Positions 7,793-21,682 of a stretch of 64,000 nt of DNA are shown here, piece by piece. Source of the stretch: Pseudomonas viridiflava (GTDB lineage: Bacteria; Pseudomonadota; Gammaproteobacteria; Pseudomonadales; Pseudomonadaceae). The translations under genes and the position numbers were made by a program. The stretch spans positions 1 through 64,000 of the forward strand of contig NZ_UUON01000022.1 in NCBI RefSeq assembly GCF_900590885.1, written 5' to 3'. The notes beneath the pieces were generated by a model. The model was not told the origin of the DNA. It saw nothing but the letters and a program-made list of their open reading frames with translations, and ran no database searches. Each line of letters starts with the position of its first letter. Position 1 is the first letter of the stretch.

Positions 7793-10700
7793 TCAAAGCC
7801 CCTCCAGCTCTGCCATCAGATCACTCAAGCGGTCCACCTTTTCCGCGCTGATGTCATTGGCTGCCAGCCCGTCGATGTACTCGGCCAACTCCGCCACCGT
7901 GCTGCATTCAAACATCGCCCGCAGCGGTACATCACGTTGCAGGGTTTTCTGCACACGCGAGGCAATCTGCGTGGCCAGCAATGAATGCCCGCCCAGCTCG
8001 AAGAAGTTGTCCTGCACGCCCACCTTGTCGACTTTCAGCACTTCGGCCCAGATAGTGGCCAGGGTGCTTTCCAGTGCGTTGCGCGGCGCCAGGTAGTCCT
8101 GGCTGTGCAACTGGCCGATCTCCAATTCCGGCAGGGCCTTGCGGTCGAGTTTGCCGTTGGCGTTGAGCGGCAGGCGATCCAGCCATAACCAGTGCAGCGG
8201 CACCATGTATTCCGGCAGCTCGGCGCGCAGGCGTTGCTTGATGCGGTCCAGGCGATCACTTGGGCTGAGTGTTTCGTCCGCCGCCACCAGGTAGCCCACC
8301 AGATGCTTGCCGTTCACACCTTCCTGCACACCCACGGCCGCATCACGCACTTCGGGTTGCTCGTGCAAGCGCGCTTCGATTTCACCCAACTCGATGCGGT
8401 AGCCGCGAATCTTCACCTGATGATCGATACGCCCGACGTACTCCAACACGCCGTCGCTGCGCCGGCGCGCCAAGTCGCCGGTACGGTACAGACGCTCGCC
8501 CGCTGCGCCGAACGGGTTGGGCACGAACACTCCGGCTGTACGCAACGGGTCGCTGACGTAACCGCGGCCCACACCCGTACCGGCCACGCACAACTCACCG
8601 ACGGCGCCTTGCGGCACCAACTCCAGCGCACCATCGAGCAAGTACAAACGGTTGTTGTCGGTCGGCGTACCAATCGGCAGGTAAGTACCACGGGTCGACG
8701 CCAGGTCGACGCGGAAGAACGCCACGTCATCCGAACATTCCGCCGGGCCATAGGCGTTCACCAGGCCAATCTGCGGGTAACGCTGCAACCACTGATGCGC
8801 CAGCTCCGGCGGCATCGCTTCACCGGTCGGCAGCATCCAGCGCAGGCCGTCCAGGCCGATACGCTCCTGGGCCAGCATGCCCTGGATCAGCGACGGCACG
8901 CTTTCCAGCACGCTGATGCCCTGGGCCTGGACGTGCTCCAACAGCCCCTGCGGATCATGGGCAAGGGCGTTCGGCACAATATCCACCCGCGCGCCGAACA
9001 GTGGCGCGGCGAGGAATTGCCACACAGAAATATCGAAGCTTTGCGACGCGGTCTGGGCGATCACATCCGCCGCGCTCAGGTCCAGATACGGCACCTTGCT
9101 CAACTGGTTATTGAGCATGCCGCGCTGTTCCACCATCACGCCTTTGGGCAGGCCGGTGGAGCCCGACGTGTAGATCACGTAGGCGAGGTTGTCCGGGCCG
9201 CTGTAGACACCCGGGTTTTCCCCACGGCTCGGCACTTCTTCCCAGACCAGCAACTGGCAGTCGGTGCCTTCCAGCAGCTCAATCGCCTGCTCGCGGCACG
9301 CCTCGGTGCACACCAGCAACGGCGTGCGGCTCAGGTCGATGATGCGGCTCAGGCGCTGACTCGGCAGGCCCGGATCCAGCGGCAGGTAACCGGCGCCGGC
9401 CTTGAAGCTGCCGATGATCATGCCGAGCAGGTCGAGGTTACGCTCCCCCAGTAGCGCCACCGGCTGGTCCAGGCCCACACCGGCTGCGATCAGCGCATGG
9501 CCCAGGCCGTTACTGCGCCGGTTCAGCTCGTCGTAGCTCCATTGTTCATCCAGGCAACTGGCGGCGATGCGCTGCGGATGCGCGCTCACCTGCGCTTCGA
9601 ACAACTCGATATAGCTGCGCTCCAGCGGGTAGGTGTGCTCGCTCTGGTTGCAGCCTTCCACCAGGAAGTCGCGCTCCTGTTCGCCGATCAGCGGCAGGTC
9701 GGCCATGTCGCCATGGAAGCCCTGCACCAGCGCCAGCAGCAGGCGCTTGAACTCGCCAAGCATGCCTTGCACGGTGGTTTCGTCGAAGTAACGCTGGTCG
9801 TAGGACAGGTGCAGCCCCAGGTCATCGCCCGGGTAGCACACGGCGGTCAGCGGGAAGTTGGTGTGGGTGCGGCCGGAGTCCGAGGTGGCATTCAGGCTTT
9901 GCGCGCGGTCGAGCACCGAGGTTTCCACCGGGGCGTTTTCGAACACGAACAGGCTGTCGAACAGCGGCTGGCCCTTGGGCAACTCGCTGTGTTCCTGAAG
10001 GGTCACCAGCGGCAGGTATTCGTACTCGCGCAGTTGCATGTTGCTGTCGAGCAGGCCGCTCAGCCACTGGCGCACGCTGCAAGGCTGGTCGTCCTCGGGC
10101 AGTTTTACCCGCAGCGCGATGCTGTTGATAAACAGGCCGACGGTGCGTTGCATCTCCGGCATCTCCACCGGGCGCCCGGCCACGGTGACGCCAAACAGCA
10201 CGTCACGCTCGCCGCTCAAACGCCGCAGCACCAGGGCCCATGCGGCCTGGGCGAAGGTGTTGACGGTCAGCTGATGGGCCTGGGCCAGTTCACGCAGTTG
10301 CGCACCGTCGCGGGCGTCGAGACAAGTGTAGCAGTCGCCCACCACCATGCCGCCGCTGTGGCCGGCGTGTTCGCGCAGGAACGGCCGGTCGCTCGGGATC
10401 GGCGTGGTGCGCTCGAACCCTTGCAGGTTCTGCTGCCACCACTGGCGCGCCTCGTTGAGGTTCTGGCGTTGCAGCCAGGCGATGTAGTCGCGATAACGCG
10501 GCGGTGTGGCCAGTTGCGCCTCAACGCCCTCGCCCAGGGCCATGTAGATCTCGAAGAAATCATTCATCAGCAGCGAACGGCACCAGGCATCGATAAGGAT
10601 GTGGTGGTTGCTCATCATGAACCAGTAGCGCGCCTCGCCCACGCGGATCAGGCGCAGGTGGAACGGCGCCTGGTTAAGCAGATCGAAACCGGCTTCGCGC

Positions 10701-13700
10701 TCGGCCTTGAGCAGCGCTTGCAGGCGCGGCTCTTGCTCGGCCTCGTCGTCGTTACTCCAGTCCAGGTACTCAATCGGCGTGCTGCCCGGTTTATGAATCA
10801 CTTGCAGCATGTCTTCGCCGACGTTCCAGCAGAACGAGGCGCGCAAGGCTTCGTGACGGGCGATCACCGCCTGCCAGGCCTGGGCGAAACGCTCGGGGTC
10901 GAGGCTGCTGTTGATGCGGTAGCGGTCCTGCATGTAGTAGAGGCCGGTGCCCGGCTCCAGCAGGGTGTGCAGCAACAGGCCTTCCTGCATCGGGGTCAGC
11001 GGGTACACATCTTCGATGGCGCTGGCCGGCACCGGCAGGCTGTCCAGCTGTGGCTGGGTCAGGTGCGCGAGGGGGAAGTCCGACGGCGTCAGGCCGCCCG
11101 CGTCGTCCTGCAGGCAATGCGCGACCAGGCTGTGCAGCTCGGTCAGGTAAGCATCGGCCAAGTTCTGGATGGTCTGCTGGTCATGGCGTTCGCGGCTGAA
11201 GGTCCAGCGCAGCACCAGTTCACCGCCGTACACCTGGCTGTCCACACTCAGTTCGTTGGGCAGTGGTGCGTCCGGGTCATGGGCCAGGCCGGCGGACTCA
11301 TCCAGCGGATGGAACAGCGCTTCGGTGCCGAAGCTCTGGTCGAACTGGCCGAGGTAGTTGAAGGTGATCGCCGCCGTCGGCAGCGCGGCCATGGAGTGCT
11401 TGCACAGGTCATCGGCCAGGTAGCGCAGCACGCCATAACCGAGACCCTTGTGGGGTACCGCGCGCAATTGCTCCTTGATCGCCTTGATCGAGTCGCCCTG
11501 CCCGGCTTGCGGGGTCAGACGCAATGGATAAGCACTGGTAAACCAGCCGACGCTGCGGGTCAGGTCAAGGTCATCGAACAGGGTTTCGCGGCCATGCCCT
11601 TCCAGCTGGATCAGCGCCGAGGCATGCCCGCTCCAGCGGCACAACACCCGGGCCAGGGCGGTCAGCAGCAGGTCGTTGACCTGGGTGCGGTAGGCGCTTG
11701 GCGCCTGTTGCAGCAACTGGCGGGTGTGTTCGGCATCCAGGCGCACGCTGACGGTGTCGGCATCGCGGTTGCGCAGCGAACCCTGGGCGCGATCCACCGG
11801 CAACTCAACCGCCGGGCCGGCCAGTTGGTCCTGCCAAACGCTCAACTCTTCGCGCAGCGATTCGCTGCCGGCATACGCCTGCAAGCGCGCAGCCCAATCA
11901 CGCAAGGCGCTGGTCTTGGCCGGCAGGCTGACGGACTGGCCGTCGCTGAGCTGGCGATAAACGCTTTGCAGGTCTTCAAGGAACACGCGCCACGACACGC
12001 CGTCCACCACCAGGTGATGGATCGCGATCAGCAGGCGCTGCTGGCCCTGCGGGCCGTCTACCAGCAAGGCACGCAGCAGCGGACCGTGTTGCAGATCGAG
12101 GCTGCGCTGGGTGTCGGTGAACAAGGCGGTGCACTGTTGCATGTCGCGCACCTGCGCCTGCATCAGCACCCCGCCTTGGGGCACGGCCAAGTGCTCGGCA
12201 TGCCATTGCGCATCGCGCCGGGTGAAGCTCAGGCGCAGGGCGTCGTGGTGCTCCAGTACCGCCAGCAGTGCTTGCTCCAGGCGGTGGGGCTCCAGCAGTT
12301 GCAAGGGTTTGAGCACCAAGGCCTGGTTCCAGTGCTTGCGGTTCGGGATGTCGGTGTCGAAGAACCAATACTGGATCGGCGTGAGCCCCGAGCTGCCGGT
12401 GAGCACGCCCTGCTCCGCCGTGACTTGCTCGGAGCGCGTGGCGACGGCGGCCAGGGTTTGCACGGTCTGGTGCTGGAACAGGTCGCGCGGGCTGAAATGA
12501 ATCCCCGCCTGGCGTGCCCGGCTGACCACCTGGATCGACAGGATCGAGTCGCCGCCCAGTTCAAAGAAGTTATCGTCAAGGCCGACCTGTTGCACGTTGA
12601 GCACCGCGCACCAGATCGCCGCGAGGGTCTGCTCCAGCTCATTGCGCGGCGCCACGTACTGTTGGCGATTGGCCTCGGGGTCGGGTTGCGGCAAGGCGCG
12701 GCGGTCGAGTTTGCCGTTGGCGGTCAGCGGCATACTGTCGAGTACGATCAGGTGCGCAGGCACCATATAGTCCGGCAGTTGTGCCTTGAGATGCGCCTTC
12801 AGCGCGTCACGCAATGTGCCGTGCTCGGCATCGCTGACCAGGTACGCAACCAGTTGTTTGCCGCTGGGCGAATCCAGTGCCAGCACCACCGCCTCACGCA
12901 CAGCTGCATGCTCCAGCAGGCGGGTTTCGATTTCCCCCAGCTCGATGCGGAAACCGCGAATCTTCACTTGATGGTCGATGCGGCCCAGGTACTCCACCAG
13001 GCCATCGGCGCGTTGGCGCACCAGGTCGCCGGTGCGGTACAGGCGCCCGCCGTTTGTGGCAAAGGGATCGGCGACAAAGCGCTCGGCGGTCATGCCCGGC
13101 CGCGCATGGTAACCCTGGGCCAGGCCAGCGCCGCCGACGTACAGTTCACCCGTCGCGCCTTGCGGCACCAGGGCCAGGTCGGCGTCGAGAATATAGGCCA
13201 CACGGTCGCCGATGATGCTGCCGATCGGCACGCTGCCGGCGCCCTCCTCCAGGTGCTGCGGCGCCAGGCTGGCCAGCGGCATCACCACGGTTTCGGTCGG
13301 GCCGTACGCGTTGAAAAACACCTCGGGCTGGAAGGCTGCGCGGATGCGCTGCAAATGTTCGCCGGTCAGCGCTTCACCGCCGGTGATGCACATGCGCACC
13401 GGCAAGGTCTGCTGTTGGGTCGCCAGCCATTGCGCCAACTGGCTGCCGTAGCTGGGGGTAAAGCCGAGGATATTGATGCGATGGGTGCGGATCAGCCCGC
13501 AGATTTCCTCGGCGTCCCACTGGCCCTGGGCGCGCAATACCACCTGCGCACCGCTGAGCAACGGCACCAGCAAACGCTCGGTGGCGGCGTCGAAGTTGAT
13601 CGAATAAAAGTGCAGCTCGCAGTCGTCCGCGCGCATGCCGAAACGCTCGATCACCGCCTGGCAATGCATGGCGATTTCACCGTGGGACACCACCACGCCT

Positions 13701-16700
13701 TTGGGTTTGCCGGTGGAGCCGGAGGTGTAGATCAGGTAGGCCTGATGCTGCGCCAGGCTGATAAACGGCAACTCGCCGGCCGGGTAGCTATCCAGCATCG
13801 GTGAGTCATCTTCCAGGCACCAGCACGCCACGGTCGCCGGCAATTCGCCGAGGGCTTCAAACATCGCCGCGTCACTGAGCAGCAGGCCGATGCCGCTGTC
13901 TTCGATCATGTAGTGCAGGCGGTCCAGCGGGTATTCCGGGTCCAGCGGCACATAGGCGCCGCCGGCCTTGAGGATCGCCAGCAGGCCGATGACCATCTCC
14001 AGCGAACGCGGCAATGCCAGGCCCACCCGCACCTGCGGGCCGACGCCACGCTCGCGCAGCATCCAGGCCAGGCGGTTGGCGCGGGCGTCGAGTTCGGCGT
14101 AGGTGAGTGTCTCGCCGGCAAAGGTAAGCGCCGGTGCGTCGCCACGCTTGAGCGCCTGCTGGCTGAACAGCTGATGGATGCACTGGTCGAGGCGATGCTC
14201 ACCGGCCTCGACACCCAGGCTGTCCTGCAGTGCGCGTTGCTCGGTAGCCGTGAGCAACGGCAATTCGCTGAGGCGCTGCTGCGGGTTGGCGATCAATGCC
14301 TCGAGCAGGTTGCGCCAATGTTCGGCCATGCGCGCGATGCGTGGTTCGTCGAACAGGTCGGTGCTGTAGGTCAGGCAGCAACCCAGGCGATGGTCGAGGT
14401 CGGTGACTTCCAGGTTGAGGTCGAACTTGGTCGCGCGGGCATCGTTGGCCAGGTACTCGACGGTCATGCCGGCCAGTTGGCGGCTTTGCTGGAACTCCCA
14501 GCGCTGCACGTTGCACATCACCTGGAACAGCGGGTTGTACGCCGCGCTGCGCGGCGGTTGCAGGGCTTCCACCAGATGGTCGAACGGCAGGTCCTGGTGG
14601 GACTGGCCCTCGATCACGGTATGGCGCACTTGCTCGAACAACTGCGCCACATTCATCTGCCCATTGAGCTGGCAACGCAGCACCTGGGTGTTGAGGAATG
14701 CGCCAATCAACCCTTCGCTTTCCGGGCGGATGCGGTTGGCCACCGGCGCGCCGATGCGCAGGTCGGTCTGGCCGCTGTAGCGGTAGAGCAACACCGCGAG
14801 GGTGGCGGTCATGGTCATGAACAGGGTCAGGCCCCGCTCGGCATTAAACGCTCGCACGCGGGCGGCCAGGTCATCGCTCAGATCGAAGCGGTACAGCTCG
14901 CCCTGGTGGCTTTGCACCGGTGGTCGAGGGCGGTCGCCGGGCAGCTCAAGCAGCGGGTGTTCGTTGCCCAGCTGCGCGGTCCAGTAGTCCAGTTGGCGCT
15001 GGCGTTCGCCGCCCTCCAGCCACTGGCGCTGCCACACGCTGTAGTCCAGGTATTGCACAGGCAACTGCGCCAATGGCGACAGGCGTTCGTCGATAAAGGC
15101 CTCGTAGAGCGCGCTGAGTTCACGGGCAAAAATGTCCATGGCCCAGCCTTCGGTGACGATGTGGTGCAGGGTCAGCACCAGGTAGTGTTCCTGCTCGCCG
15201 GCCTTGACCAGGCAGGCGCGCAGCAACGGCCCGGTTTCCAGGTTGAACGGGGTGTGGGCTTCGTGATCGGCCAGTTGCTGCAAGCGCTGCTGGCGCTCGG
15301 TTTCGTTCAGCGCCGAAATGTCCTGCCAGTCCATGCGCAGGCCGGTCTGTGCCGAGACCTTCTGATAAGCCACGCCGTCGACACTCGGGAAGGTGGTGCG
15401 CAGGGTTTCGTGACGCATGATCAAGGCCTGCAACGCCGCCTCGAAACGCCCCACATCCAGCACACCACGCAGGCGCGCCATGCCGCCGACGTTGTAGGCC
15501 GGGCTGTCCGGTTCCATCTGCCAGAGGAACCACATGCGCTGCTGGGAATACGACAGCGGCACCGGTTGTCTGCGGTCAACCTTGGCAATCGCGGTTTGCT
15601 GGTTGCGCTGGCCCGACGCCTGGATCAGCGCGACTTGCTCGGCAAACGCGCCCAACTCACTGGATTCAAACAAGGTGCGCAACGGCAGCTCGACGTCGCA
15701 GGCCTGGCGGGTGCGGGAGATGATTTGCGTGGCCAGCAACGAGTGGCCGCCGAGGGCGAAAAAGTCATCGTGCAGGCCGATACGGGGCAGGCCCAGCACC
15801 TCGCGCCAGATCGCGGCGATCTGCTGTTGCAGGGGCGATTCAGGTTCAACATGTTCACGGGTTTGCCACACCGGTTCCGGCAAGGCGCGGCGGTCGAGTT
15901 TGCCGCTGGGGCTCAGGGGCATGGCGTCCAGGCGCATCAACAGCGCGGGCACCATGTACTCAGGCAACTCAACGGCCAGCGCGGCTTTGACGTCATGTTC
16001 ATCCAGCGCGGTGTGGGCGGTGTAGTAACCGATCAACTGCGCATCACGCACCACAACCACGGCCTGGGCGATGCCATCCAGCGCCAGCAACCGCGCTTCA
16101 ATTTCTTCGGGTTCCACGCGAAAGCCGCGCAGCTTGACCTGCTGGTCGAGGCGGCCGAGGTATTCGAGCACGCCATCGCGGCTCCAGCGCGCACGATCGC
16201 CGGTGCGATACAGGCGTGTGCCCTGGTGATCGGCGACAAAACGCTCGGCCGTCAACCCGGCACGCCCGAGGTAACCGCGGGCCAGGCCGATACCACCGAT
16301 GCACAGTTCGCCCGGCACCCCCAGCGGCACAGGATTGAGCTGCTCGTCGAGTACGCGGCAGATCACATTGCCCAGCGGCCGGCCGATCGGCGAGCGCTCG
16401 CCATCTTCGGCGGTGCAATGCCAGTGGGTCACGTTGATCGCGGTTTCGGTCGGGCCATACCGGTTGTGCAACTGCACCGCCGGCAACTGCGCCAGCACGC
16501 GGTTACGCAACTCGGCGGGCAAGGCTTCACCGCCGGAGAACAGGCGACGCAGGCTGGTGCATTCGGCCACCAGCGGCTCATCGATAAACAGCTGCAACAG
16601 CGGCGGTACAAAGTGCAGCGTGGTTACGCCGTGCTCCTGCACCAACTGCGCGATGCGGTGCGGGTCGCGATGTTCGCCGGGGCCGGCCAGCACAAGGCGG

Positions 16701-19700
16701 CAACCGGTAATGAGCGGCCAGAAGCATTCCCACACCGACACGTCAAAACTGATCGGCGCCTTTTGCATCAGCACGTCGGTGTCGTTCAGTTGATAAGTGG
16801 CCTGCATCCACTGCAAGCGCTCGGCCAGGGCCGCGTGGGTATTGCCCACGCCTTTGGGCTGGCCGGTGGAGCCGGAGGTGTAGATCACGTAGGCGAGGTT
16901 GTCGCCATTCAAGTGCAGGCCCGGCGCCTGGGTCGGCCAGCTGTCCAGATGCAGGCTGTCCATGGCAATCACGCACACGCCTTCGGCGCTTGGCACGTGG
17001 TCCAGCAAGGCGGTCTGGGTCAGCAGCAGGTGCACGCCGCTGTCCTTGAGCATGTAGGCCAGGCGCTCGGCGGGGTAGTCCGGGTCCAGCGGCACATAGG
17101 CGCCGCCGGCCTTGATGATCGCCAGCAGGCCGATCAGCAGCTGCGGCGAACGCTCGGCGGCGATGGCCACGCACACGTCCGGGCCGACGCCTTTGTCGCG
17201 CAGGTAATGGGCCAGGCGGTTGGCCTGGGTGTGCAGTTGGGCGAAGGTCAGGCTGCCGCCCTGCCAGACCAGCGCGGTGTTGTCCGAGGTGTGCAGGTTG
17301 AGCAGTTCGGGCAGCCATTGCTGGGCGGGTGCGCACGGCACGGTGTTCCACGCTTGCTGTTCGTCTTGCGGCATCAGCCTGAGGTCGCCGATGGCGTGTT
17401 GCGGTTGCTCGCACACGGCGCTCAGCAGGTGGATGAAGTGCTCGGCCAGGCGCTGGATGGTTGCGCCGTCGAACAGCTCGTCGGCGTAGTCGAACGACAG
17501 GCTCAGGCGCCCGTTGCGGTCTTCTTCGCTGTGCAGTTGCAGGTCGAACTTGGCTTCGCGGCTGTGCCATGGCAGCTCATCGGCGAGCATGCCCGGCAGA
17601 CGGCGCAGCGCACTCAGGTCGCGTTGCTGGTGGTTGAACATGACCTGGAACAGGCCCTGTTCACGCGCCTGCGGGAAGGCTTCCAGCAGTTGCTCGAACG
17701 GCAGGTCCTGGTGGGCCTGGGCGCCTAAGGTTTGCTCGCGGGTTGAGGCCAGCAGTTCGTCGAACGGCAGGCGCGCGTCCAACTCGGCGCGCAACACCAG
17801 GGTGTTGATAAAGAAGCCGACCAGGCCTTGGGTTTCCTGGCGCGGGCGGTTGGCATTCGGCACGCCGATACGGATATCGCGCTGGCCGCTGTAGCGGTAG
17901 AGCAAGGTCTGGAACGCCGCGAGCAACAGCATGAACGGCGTGGATGCATGGGCCTGGGCAGTCTGGCGGATGGCCTCGCTGAGGCTGGCGTTCAAGCGCA
18001 CGCTATGGCGCGACGCGCTGTGGCTGCGTTGCGCCGAGCGCGGGTGGTCGGTGGCCAGGTTCAGGCCTGGATGCTCCTCGCCCAACTGCGTTTTCCAGTA
18101 CGCCAGCTGGCGTTGGCCTTCGCCCTCGGCCAGCCATTGGCGCTGCCAACTGCCGTAGTCGGCGTATTGCAAGGCCAGCGGCGGCAGTGCCAGGGCCTGG
18201 CCTTGGGACGCGGCAGCGTAGAGGCGCGAGAACTCGTCGATCAGGATATTCAGCGACCAGCCATCGGCGATGATGTGGTGCAGGGTCACCAGCAACTGGT
18301 GATCTTCATCGTCCAGGCGCACCAGGGTCACCCACAGCAGCGGGCCGTTTTCCAGGTCGAACTGGGTGCGCGCTTCGTCCTCGCGGATCTGTTGCGCGCG
18401 GGCGTCGCGCTCGGCAGCGGGCAGGTCGCTGAGGTCGATGACTTGCAGGTTGAAATCCGTGGTTGCATCAATACGCTGGAAGGCCTGGCCGTCGCGCTCA
18501 TAAAAGCGCGTGCGCAGGGCTTCGTGGCGCTGGATCAATTGCTCGAAGCTGGCGCGCACCGCGTCTTCGCTCAGCTCGCCGCGCAGGCGCAAGGCGCCGG
18601 GGATGGTGTAGGCGCTGCTGTGCGGGTCCAGTTGCCAGGTGATCCACAGGCGATTCTGTGCCAGGGATTGCGGCAGTTCATCCTCGCGCGACAGGCCGTG
18701 GATCACGCCTTGGGCAACGCCGCCGTCCTGCTGCAATTGCGCGACATTCGCAGCAAAGCCGGCCAGGGTCGGCGCTTCGAACAGCAGGCGCAGGTTCAGC
18801 TCCAGGCCCAGGGTTTCGCGCAGGCGCGCAACCACTTGGGTGGCGCTGATCGAGTTGCCGCCGAGCAGGAAAAAGTGATCGTCGCCAGCGACGGATTCCA
18901 CTTGCAGTTGCTCACACCAGATCGCGGCAATCTGCTTTTGCAGCTCGGATTGCAGCGCAACGCCGCTCGCCTGCGCTTGCAGGTAGGGGAACTGCGCGTA
19001 GCTGTCGAGGCTGCCATCGGCGTGGCGGATCGCGCACGCCGCACGCTGTACTTTGCCGCTGGAGGTCTTGGGCAACGCGCCGGGGTTGAGCAACACCACC
19101 ACGCTCGGTGCCTCTTGACAGGCCTCGGCCACGGCTTGGCGGATGGCTTTGATCAGCGCTTCGGGCGGCAGGATTTTCTGCACGCTGCGGCTGATTTCCG
19201 CCGCAATGCCGATGCCTTCCAGGCCCTGGGCATTCACCGCAAACGCCGCGACCCGGCCTTTGCGCACCACTTCCACTTCGCGCTCGATAGTCAGCTCGAT
19301 GTCCTGGGGATACAGGTTGTGGCCGCGCACGATCAGCAGGTCTTTAAGGCGGCCGGTGATGTACACCTCGCCGTCGCGGATAAAACCCAGGTCACCGGTG
19401 CGCAACCAGGTGCGGCCAGCGTGTTGCACGAAGGTCTTGGCGGTGGCTTCAGGATTGCGCCAGTAGCCGTGGGCGATGCTCGGGCCGGTGGCCCAGAGTT
19501 CGCCGATCTGGTTGTCGGCCAGTTCGCTCAAGGTCTGCGGGTCGGCGATCAGCACCGCGTGGTCGGGCTGACTGGTGCCGCAACTCATGATCGCACTGCC
19601 CTGCCCGGCTTCGGCGCGGTTGGCGGCCAGGGCTTGTTCGTCCACGCGCAGCGCGGGGATGCCATGGCCACGACGGCCACCGGCGACAAACAGGGTCGCC

Positions 19701-20671
19701 TCGGCCAGCCCGTAGGAGGCGAAGAAATTATTCGAACTGAAACCGCAGGCCGCGAACTTTTCGGCGAAGCGTTCCAGGGTGTCGAGGCGGATCGGTTCGG
19801 AACCCGAATAGGCCACGCGCCACCGGCTCAAGTCCAGACGTTCGAGGGCCGACTCACTGACCCGCTCACTGCACAGGCGATAGGCGAAATCCGGGCCGCC
19901 GCTGATGGTGCCGCCGTATTCGCTGATCGCTTCCAGCCAGCGCAATGGCCGACCGAGGAAGTACGCCGGCGACATCAACACGCACGGCACGCCACTGAAG
20001 ATCGGTTGCAGCAGGCCGCCGATCAGGCCCATGTCGTGGTACAGCGGCAGCCAGCTGACGATCACGTCGTCAGGGTTGAGGTCGATGCCGAAGCCGCGAC
20101 GGATCAGCACTTCGTTGGCCACCAGGTTGCCGTGGCTGACCTGCACGCCCTTGGGCAGCGCGGTGGAGCCGGAGGTGTATTGCAGGAAGGCGATGTCGTC
20201 GGCCTGCAGGTCGGGGGCGATCCAATCGCCCGTGTGTTCCAGCGTATCGACGCTCAACACTGGCGGCGCGTTTTCGATTTGCGCCAGGCCGTCGGCGAGG
20301 CTGGCGATAGTCAGCAGCAGGCGCGGCTCGGCGTCGCTGATGATCGACAGCAAGCGCTCCTGATGGTGACGCTTGGTGGACTCCGGCGGGTAGGCCGGCA
20401 CCGCGATGACCCCGGCGTACAGGCAACCAAAAAACGCCGCGACGTAATCCGGACCACTGGGGAACAACAGCACCGCGCGATCACCCAGCGCCGCGTTGGC
20501 CTGCAACGCAGCGGCGATGCTGCGGGCGCGCTGGTCGAGGTCACGGTAGCTGAGCACCACGTTGTGCTCGGCCGACTCGGCGAGGAAGCGCAGGGCCACC
20601 TGGTCCGGGGTCTGCGCAGCGCGACGTTGTAGGGACTGGACCAGGGTGCGGGGAAGTTCGAAGGCGTCCAT
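7793..20671 (-). CDS. pvdL: Pyoverdine chromophore NRPS PvdL
   Basis: This 4292-residue synthetase starts pyoverdine assembly. Domain order by motif is FAAL acyl-AMP ligase (about 1-570), T1 (LGGNSIS, about 604), C1 (HHIIADGW), A1 (to about 1590), T2 (LGGHSLL, about 1645), C2 (HHIVTEGW), A2 (to about 2644), T3 (LGGDSIL, about 2705), epimerase ([17 protein letters not shown]), C3 (HHILIDAW), A3 (to about 4173) and T4 (LGGHSLL, about 4229), with no thioesterase. This is the known PvdL plan: a fatty acid starter, then L-Glu, D-Tyr and L-Dab. By-eye pocket residues of A3 are DIWELTADD, a Dab-type code; A1 reads DVWHFGRIN, near the Glu type. The second of two adjacent ATGs (20671) sits 7 bases after AGGAA; the first (20674) is only 4 away. 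The gene follows pvdG. Confidence 0.95.
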   Translation of the reverse strand: MDAFELPRTLVQSLQRRAAQTPDQVALRFLAESAEHNVVLSYRDLDQRARSIAAALQANAALGDRAVLLFPSGPDYVAAFFGCLYAGVIAVPAYPPESTKRHHQERLLSIISDAEPRLLLTIASLADGLAQIENAPPVLSVDTLEHTGDWIAPDLQADDIAFLQYTSGSTALPKGVQVSHGNLVANEVLIRRGFGIDLNPDDVIVSWLPLYHDMGLIGGLLQPIFSGVPCVLMSPAYFLGRPLRWLEAISEYGGTISGGPDFAYRLCSERVSESALERLDLSRWRVAYSGSEPIRLDTLERFAEKFAACGFSSNNFFASYGLAEATLFVAGGRRGHGIPALRVDEQALAANRAEAGQGSAIMSCGTSQPDHAVLIADPQTLSELADNQIGELWATGPSIAHGYWRNPEATAKTFVQHAGRTWLRTGDLGFIRDGEVYITGRLKDLLIVRGHNLYPQDIELTIEREVEVVRKGRVAAFAVNAQGLEGIGIAAEISRSVQKILPPEALIKAIRQAVAEACQEAPSVVVLLNPGALPKTSSGKVQRAACAIRHADGSLDSYAQFPYLQAQASGVALQSELQKQIAAIWCEQLQVESVAGDDHFFLLGGNSISATQVVARLRETLGLELNLRLLFEAPTLAGFAANVAQLQQDGGVAQGVIHGLSREDELPQSLAQNRLWITWQLDPHSSAYTIPGALRLRGELSEDAVRASFEQLIQRHEALRTRFYERDGQAFQRIDATTDFNLQVIDLSDLPAAERDARAQQIREDEARTQFDLENGPLLWVTLVRLDDEDHQLLVTLHHIIADGWSLNILIDEFSRLYAAASQGQALALPPLALQYADYGSWQRQWLAEGEGQRQLAYWKTQLGEEHPGLNLATDHPRSAQRSHSASRHSVRLNASLSEAIRQTAQAHASTPFMLLLAAFQTLLYRYSGQRDIRIGVPNANRPRQETQGLVGFFINTLVLRAELDARLPFDELLASTREQTLGAQAHQDLPFEQLLEAFPQAREQGLFQVMFNHQQRDLSALRRLPGMLADELPWHSREAKFDLQLHSEEDRNGRLSLSFDYADELFDGATIQRLAEHFIHLLSAVCEQPQHAIGDLRLMPQDEQQAWNTVPCAPAQQWLPELLNLHTSDNTALVWQGGSLTFAQLHTQANRLAHYLRDKGVGPDVCVAIAAERSPQLLIGLLAIIKAGGAYVPLDPDYPAERLAYMLKDSGVHLLLTQTALLDHVPSAEGVCVIAMDSLHLDSWPTQAPGLHLNGDNLAYVIYTSGSTGQPKGVGNTHAALAERLQWMQATYQLNDTDVLMQKAPISFDVSVWECFWPLITGCRLVLAGPGEHRDPHRIAQLVQEHGVTTLHFVPPLLQLFIDEPLVAECTSLRRLFSGGEALPAELRNRVLAQLPAVQLHNRYGPTETAINVTHWHCTAEDGERSPIGRPLGNVICRVLDEQLNPVPLGVPGELCIGGIGLARGYLGRAGLTAERFVADHQGTRLYRTGDRARWSRDGVLEYLGRLDQQVKLRGFRVEPEEIEARLLALDGIAQAVVVVRDAQLIGYYTAHTALDEHDVKAALAVELPEYMVPALLMRLDAMPLSPSGKLDRRALPEPVWQTREHVEPESPLQQQIAAIWREVLGLPRIGLHDDFFALGGHSLLATQIISRTRQACDVELPLRTLFESSELGAFAEQVALIQASGQRNQQTAIAKVDRRQPVPLSYSQQRMWFLWQMEPDSPAYNVGGMARLRGVLDVGRFEAALQALIMRHETLRTTFPSVDGVAYQKVSAQTGLRMDWQDISALNETERQQRLQQLADHEAHTPFNLETGPLLRACLVKAGEQEHYLVLTLHHIVTEGWAMDIFARELSALYEAFIDERLSPLAQLPVQYLDYSVWQRQWLEGGERQRQLDYWTAQLGNEHPLLELPGDRPRPPVQSHQGELYRFDLSDDLAARVRAFNAERGLTLFMTMTATLAVLLYRYSGQTDLRIGAPVANRIRPESEGLIGAFLNTQVLRCQLNGQMNVAQLFEQVRHTVIEGQSHQDLPFDHLVEALQPPRSAAYNPLFQVMCNVQRWEFQQSRQLAGMTVEYLANDARATKFDLNLEVTDLDHRLGCCLTYSTDLFDEPRIARMAEHWRNLLEALIANPQQRLSELPLLTATEQRALQDSLGVEAGEHRLDQCIHQLFSQQALKRGDAPALTFAGETLTYAELDARANRLAWMLRERGVGPQVRVGLALPRSLEMVIGLLAILKAGGAYVPLDPEYPLDRLHYMIEDSGIGLLLSDAAMFEALGELPATVACWCLEDDSPMLDSYPAGELPFISLAQHQAYLIYTSGSTGKPKGVVVSHGEIAMHCQAVIERFGMRADDCELHFYSINFDAATERLLVPLLSGAQVVLRAQGQWDAEEICGLIRTHRINILGFTPSYGSQLAQWLATQQQTLPVRMCITGGEALTGEHLQRIRAAFQPEVFFNAYGPTETVVMPLASLAPQHLEEGAGSVPIGSIIGDRVAYILDADLALVPQGATGELYVGGAGLAQGYHARPGMTAERFVADPFATNGGRLYRTGDLVRQRADGLVEYLGRIDHQVKIRGFRIELGEIETRLLEHAAVREAVVLALDSPSGKQLVAYLVSDAEHGTLRDALKAHLKAQLPDYMVPAHLIVLDSMPLTANGKLDRRALPQPDPEANRQQYVAPRNELEQTLAAIWCAVLNVQQVGLDDNFFELGGDSILSIQVVSRARQAGIHFSPRDLFQHQTVQTLAAVATRSEQVTAEQGVLTGSSGLTPIQYWFFDTDIPNRKHWNQALVLKPLQLLEPHRLEQALLAVLEHHDALRLSFTRRDAQWHAEHLAVPQGGVLMQAQVRDMQQCTALFTDTQRSLDLQHGPLLRALLVDGPQGQQRLLIAIHHLVVDGVSWRVFLEDLQSVYRQLSDGQSVSLPAKTSALRDWAARLQAYAGSESLREELSVWQDQLAGPAVELPVDRAQGSLRNRDADTVSVRLDAEHTRQLLQQAPSAYRTQVNDLLLTALARVLCRWSGHASALIQLEGHGRETLFDDLDLTRSVGWFTSAYPLRLTPQAGQGDSIKAIKEQLRAVPHKGLGYGVLRYLADDLCKHSMAALPTAAITFNYLGQFDQSFGTEALFHPLDESAGLAHDPDAPLPNELSVDSQVYGGELVLRWTFSRERHDQQTIQNLADAYLTELHSLVAHCLQDDAGGLTPSDFPLAHLTQPQLDSLPVPASAIEDVYPLTPMQEGLLLHTLLEPGTGLYYMQDRYRINSSLDPERFAQAWQAVIARHEALRASFCWNVGEDMLQVIHKPGSTPIEYLDWSNDDEAEQEPRLQALLKAEREAGFDLLNQAPFHLRLIRVGEARYWFMMSNHHILIDAWCRSLLMNDFFEIYMALGEGVEAQLATPPRYRDYIAWLQRQNLNEARQWWQQNLQGFERTTPIPSDRPFLREHAGHSGGMVVGDCYTCLDARDGAQLRELAQAHQLTVNTFAQAAWALVLRRLSGERDVLFGVTVAGRPVEMPEMQRTVGLFINSIALRVKLPEDDQPCSVRQWLSGLLDSNMQLREYEYLPLVTLQEHSELPKGQPLFDSLFVFENAPVETSVLDRAQSLNATSDSGRTHTNFPLTAVCYPGDDLGLHLSYDQRYFDETTVQGMLGEFKRLLLALVQGFHGDMADLPLIGEQERDFLVEGCNQSEHTYPLERSYIELFEAQVSAHPQRIAASCLDEQWSYDELNRRSNGLGHALIAAGVGLDQPVALLGERNLDLLGMIIGSFKAGAGYLPLDPGLPSQRLSRIIDLSRTPLLVCTEACREQAIELLEGTDCQLLVWEEVPSRGENPGVYSGPDNLAYVIYTSGSTGLPKGVMVEQRGMLNNQLSKVPYLDLSAADVIAQTASQSFDISVWQFLAAPLFGARVDIVPNALAHDPQGLLEHVQAQGISVLESVPSLIQGMLAQERIGLDGLRWMLPTGEAMPPELAHQWLQRYPQIGLVNAYGPAECSDDVAFFRVDLASTRGTYLPIGTPTDNNRLYLLDGALELVPQGAVGELCVAGTGVGRGYVSDPLRTAGVFVPNPFGAAGERLYRTGDLARRRSDGVLEYVGRIDHQVKIRGYRIELGEIEARLHEQPEVRDAAVGVQEGVNGKHLVGYLVAADETLSPSDRLDRIKQRLRAELPEYMVPLHWLWLDRLPLNANGKLDRKALPELEIGQLHSQDYLAPRNALESTLATIWAEVLKVDKVGVQDNFFELGGHSLLATQIASRVQKTLQRDVPLRAMFECSTVAELAEYIDGLAANDISAEKVDRLSDLMAELEGL

Positions 20672-20726
20672 CATGGGGTTCCTGCCTGAAATCGGCTTAC
20701 GGGAAATTCGGGAATTAGGGGAACTG

Positions 20727-21479
20727 TCAGCCGGCGGCCAGTTGCCGCGCCGCGCCATTGCGCCAGCGGGCCAGGTGTTCGTCGGCGTAGCGGCGCAGGC
20801 AGCGCAGTACGGCGCTTTCGTGCTGCACGATGAAGAAGTGGTGACCGTCGAACATGTCCAGGGAAAAACCGCTGGCGGCGTCGAGTTGCCAGTCCAGCAG
20901 TTGGTCGGCGCGCACGCTGTCCTGCTTGCCGCCGAACACGTGGATCGGCAAACCCAGCGGCGCGCGCTCGCCGTAGGTGAAACTGCCGCACAGCAGGAAG
21001 TCGGCGCGCAGGATCGGCAGCATCAACTGCATCAATTCGGGGTTGGCCAGGGCTTCTTCGGCGGTGCCTTGCAGCTCGCGCAGGCGGGCGATCAGTTGCC
21101 CGTCAGTTTTTTCGATGGCGTACTCGCTCACATCGCGGCGCGCCGGCCCAGCCGTACCGGAGGCGAACAGCGCCAGTGGTGCGGGCACATTGCGCGCTTG
21201 CAACGCATGGGCCAGCTCGAAGGCCAGCAGGCCGCCGAGGCTGTGACCGAACAGGGCGTAGGGGCCACCCAGGTCGCGGCTGATTTCATCCGCAAGCTGC
21301 GCCGCCAAGGCCTTGATATCACGTTGCAGGGGCTCATCCATGCGCATGCCACGGCCGGGCAATTCCAGCGGGCACACCTGCAACCAGTCCGGCAGGACCC
21401 GGCGCCATCGCGCGTAAACCATGGCGCTGGCGCCCGAATAGGGCAGGCAGAACAGGCGCAGTCGAGTCGGCGTACTCAT
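20727..21479 (-). CDS. pvdG: Type II thioesterase PvdG
   Basis: This 250-residue alpha/beta hydrolase of the GrsT/TEII family has the nucleophile elbow FGHSLGG (Ser about 83), a late Asp in GGKQDSVRA and the catalytic His in FDGHHFF. It removes mis-primed groups from carrier domains and so supports PvdL, the next gene 55 bases downstream. The order pvdS-pvdG-pvdL matches P. aeruginosa. The ATG at 21479 has GGAG about 10 bases upstream. Regulation is probably by PvdS through the iron-starvation box at 21591-21614. Confidence 0.9.
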   Translation of the reverse strand: MSTPTRLRLFCLPYSGASAMVYARWRRVLPDWLQVCPLELPGRGMRMDEPLQRDIKALAAQLADEISRDLGGPYALFGHSLGGLLAFELAHALQARNVPAPLALFASGTAGPARRDVSEYAIEKTDGQLIARLRELQGTAEEALANPELMQLMLPILRADFLLCGSFTYGERAPLGLPIHVFGGKQDSVRADQLLDWQLDAASGFSLDMFDGHHFFIVQHESAVLRCLRRYADEHLARWRNGAARQLAAG

Positions 21480-21590
21480 CGAGCGACGACTCCAAACTGA
21501 AACACGCTGTGTGCACGATAAAAACCCATTTCGCCCTCCTGCGGGTGCTGATCCTTGGCCGTTTTACTAACGGACCTGTCACCCAGAAGA

Positions 21591-21614
21591 ACGGACGGCC
21601 GCGACAAATAATTA
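21591..21614 (-). promoter_or_regulatory. Candidate iron-starvation (PvdS) promoter of pvdG-pvdL
   Basis: Read on the minus strand, CTAATT is followed by 16 bases and then CGT. The PvdS-dependent IS box is TAAAT-N16-CGT, so the spacing is exact and one base of the -35 differs. It lies about 110 bases before pvdG. Confidence 0.6.
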
Positions 21615-21682
21615 GTCGCCGGGGACGAGCGAGACGTGGTTCACACCTAACAAGAAAGCATAAGATTAGTTCGCCTTCTCAT

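Noticed and set aside
13913..17728. A 1271-codon plus-strand open frame, with others of 934 and 1435 codons opposite pvdL
   Set aside because: They are antisense to NRPS domains with strong matches, their translation is Gln/Arg/His/Ala-rich without family motifs, and long antisense frames are common in GC-rich pseudomonad DNA.
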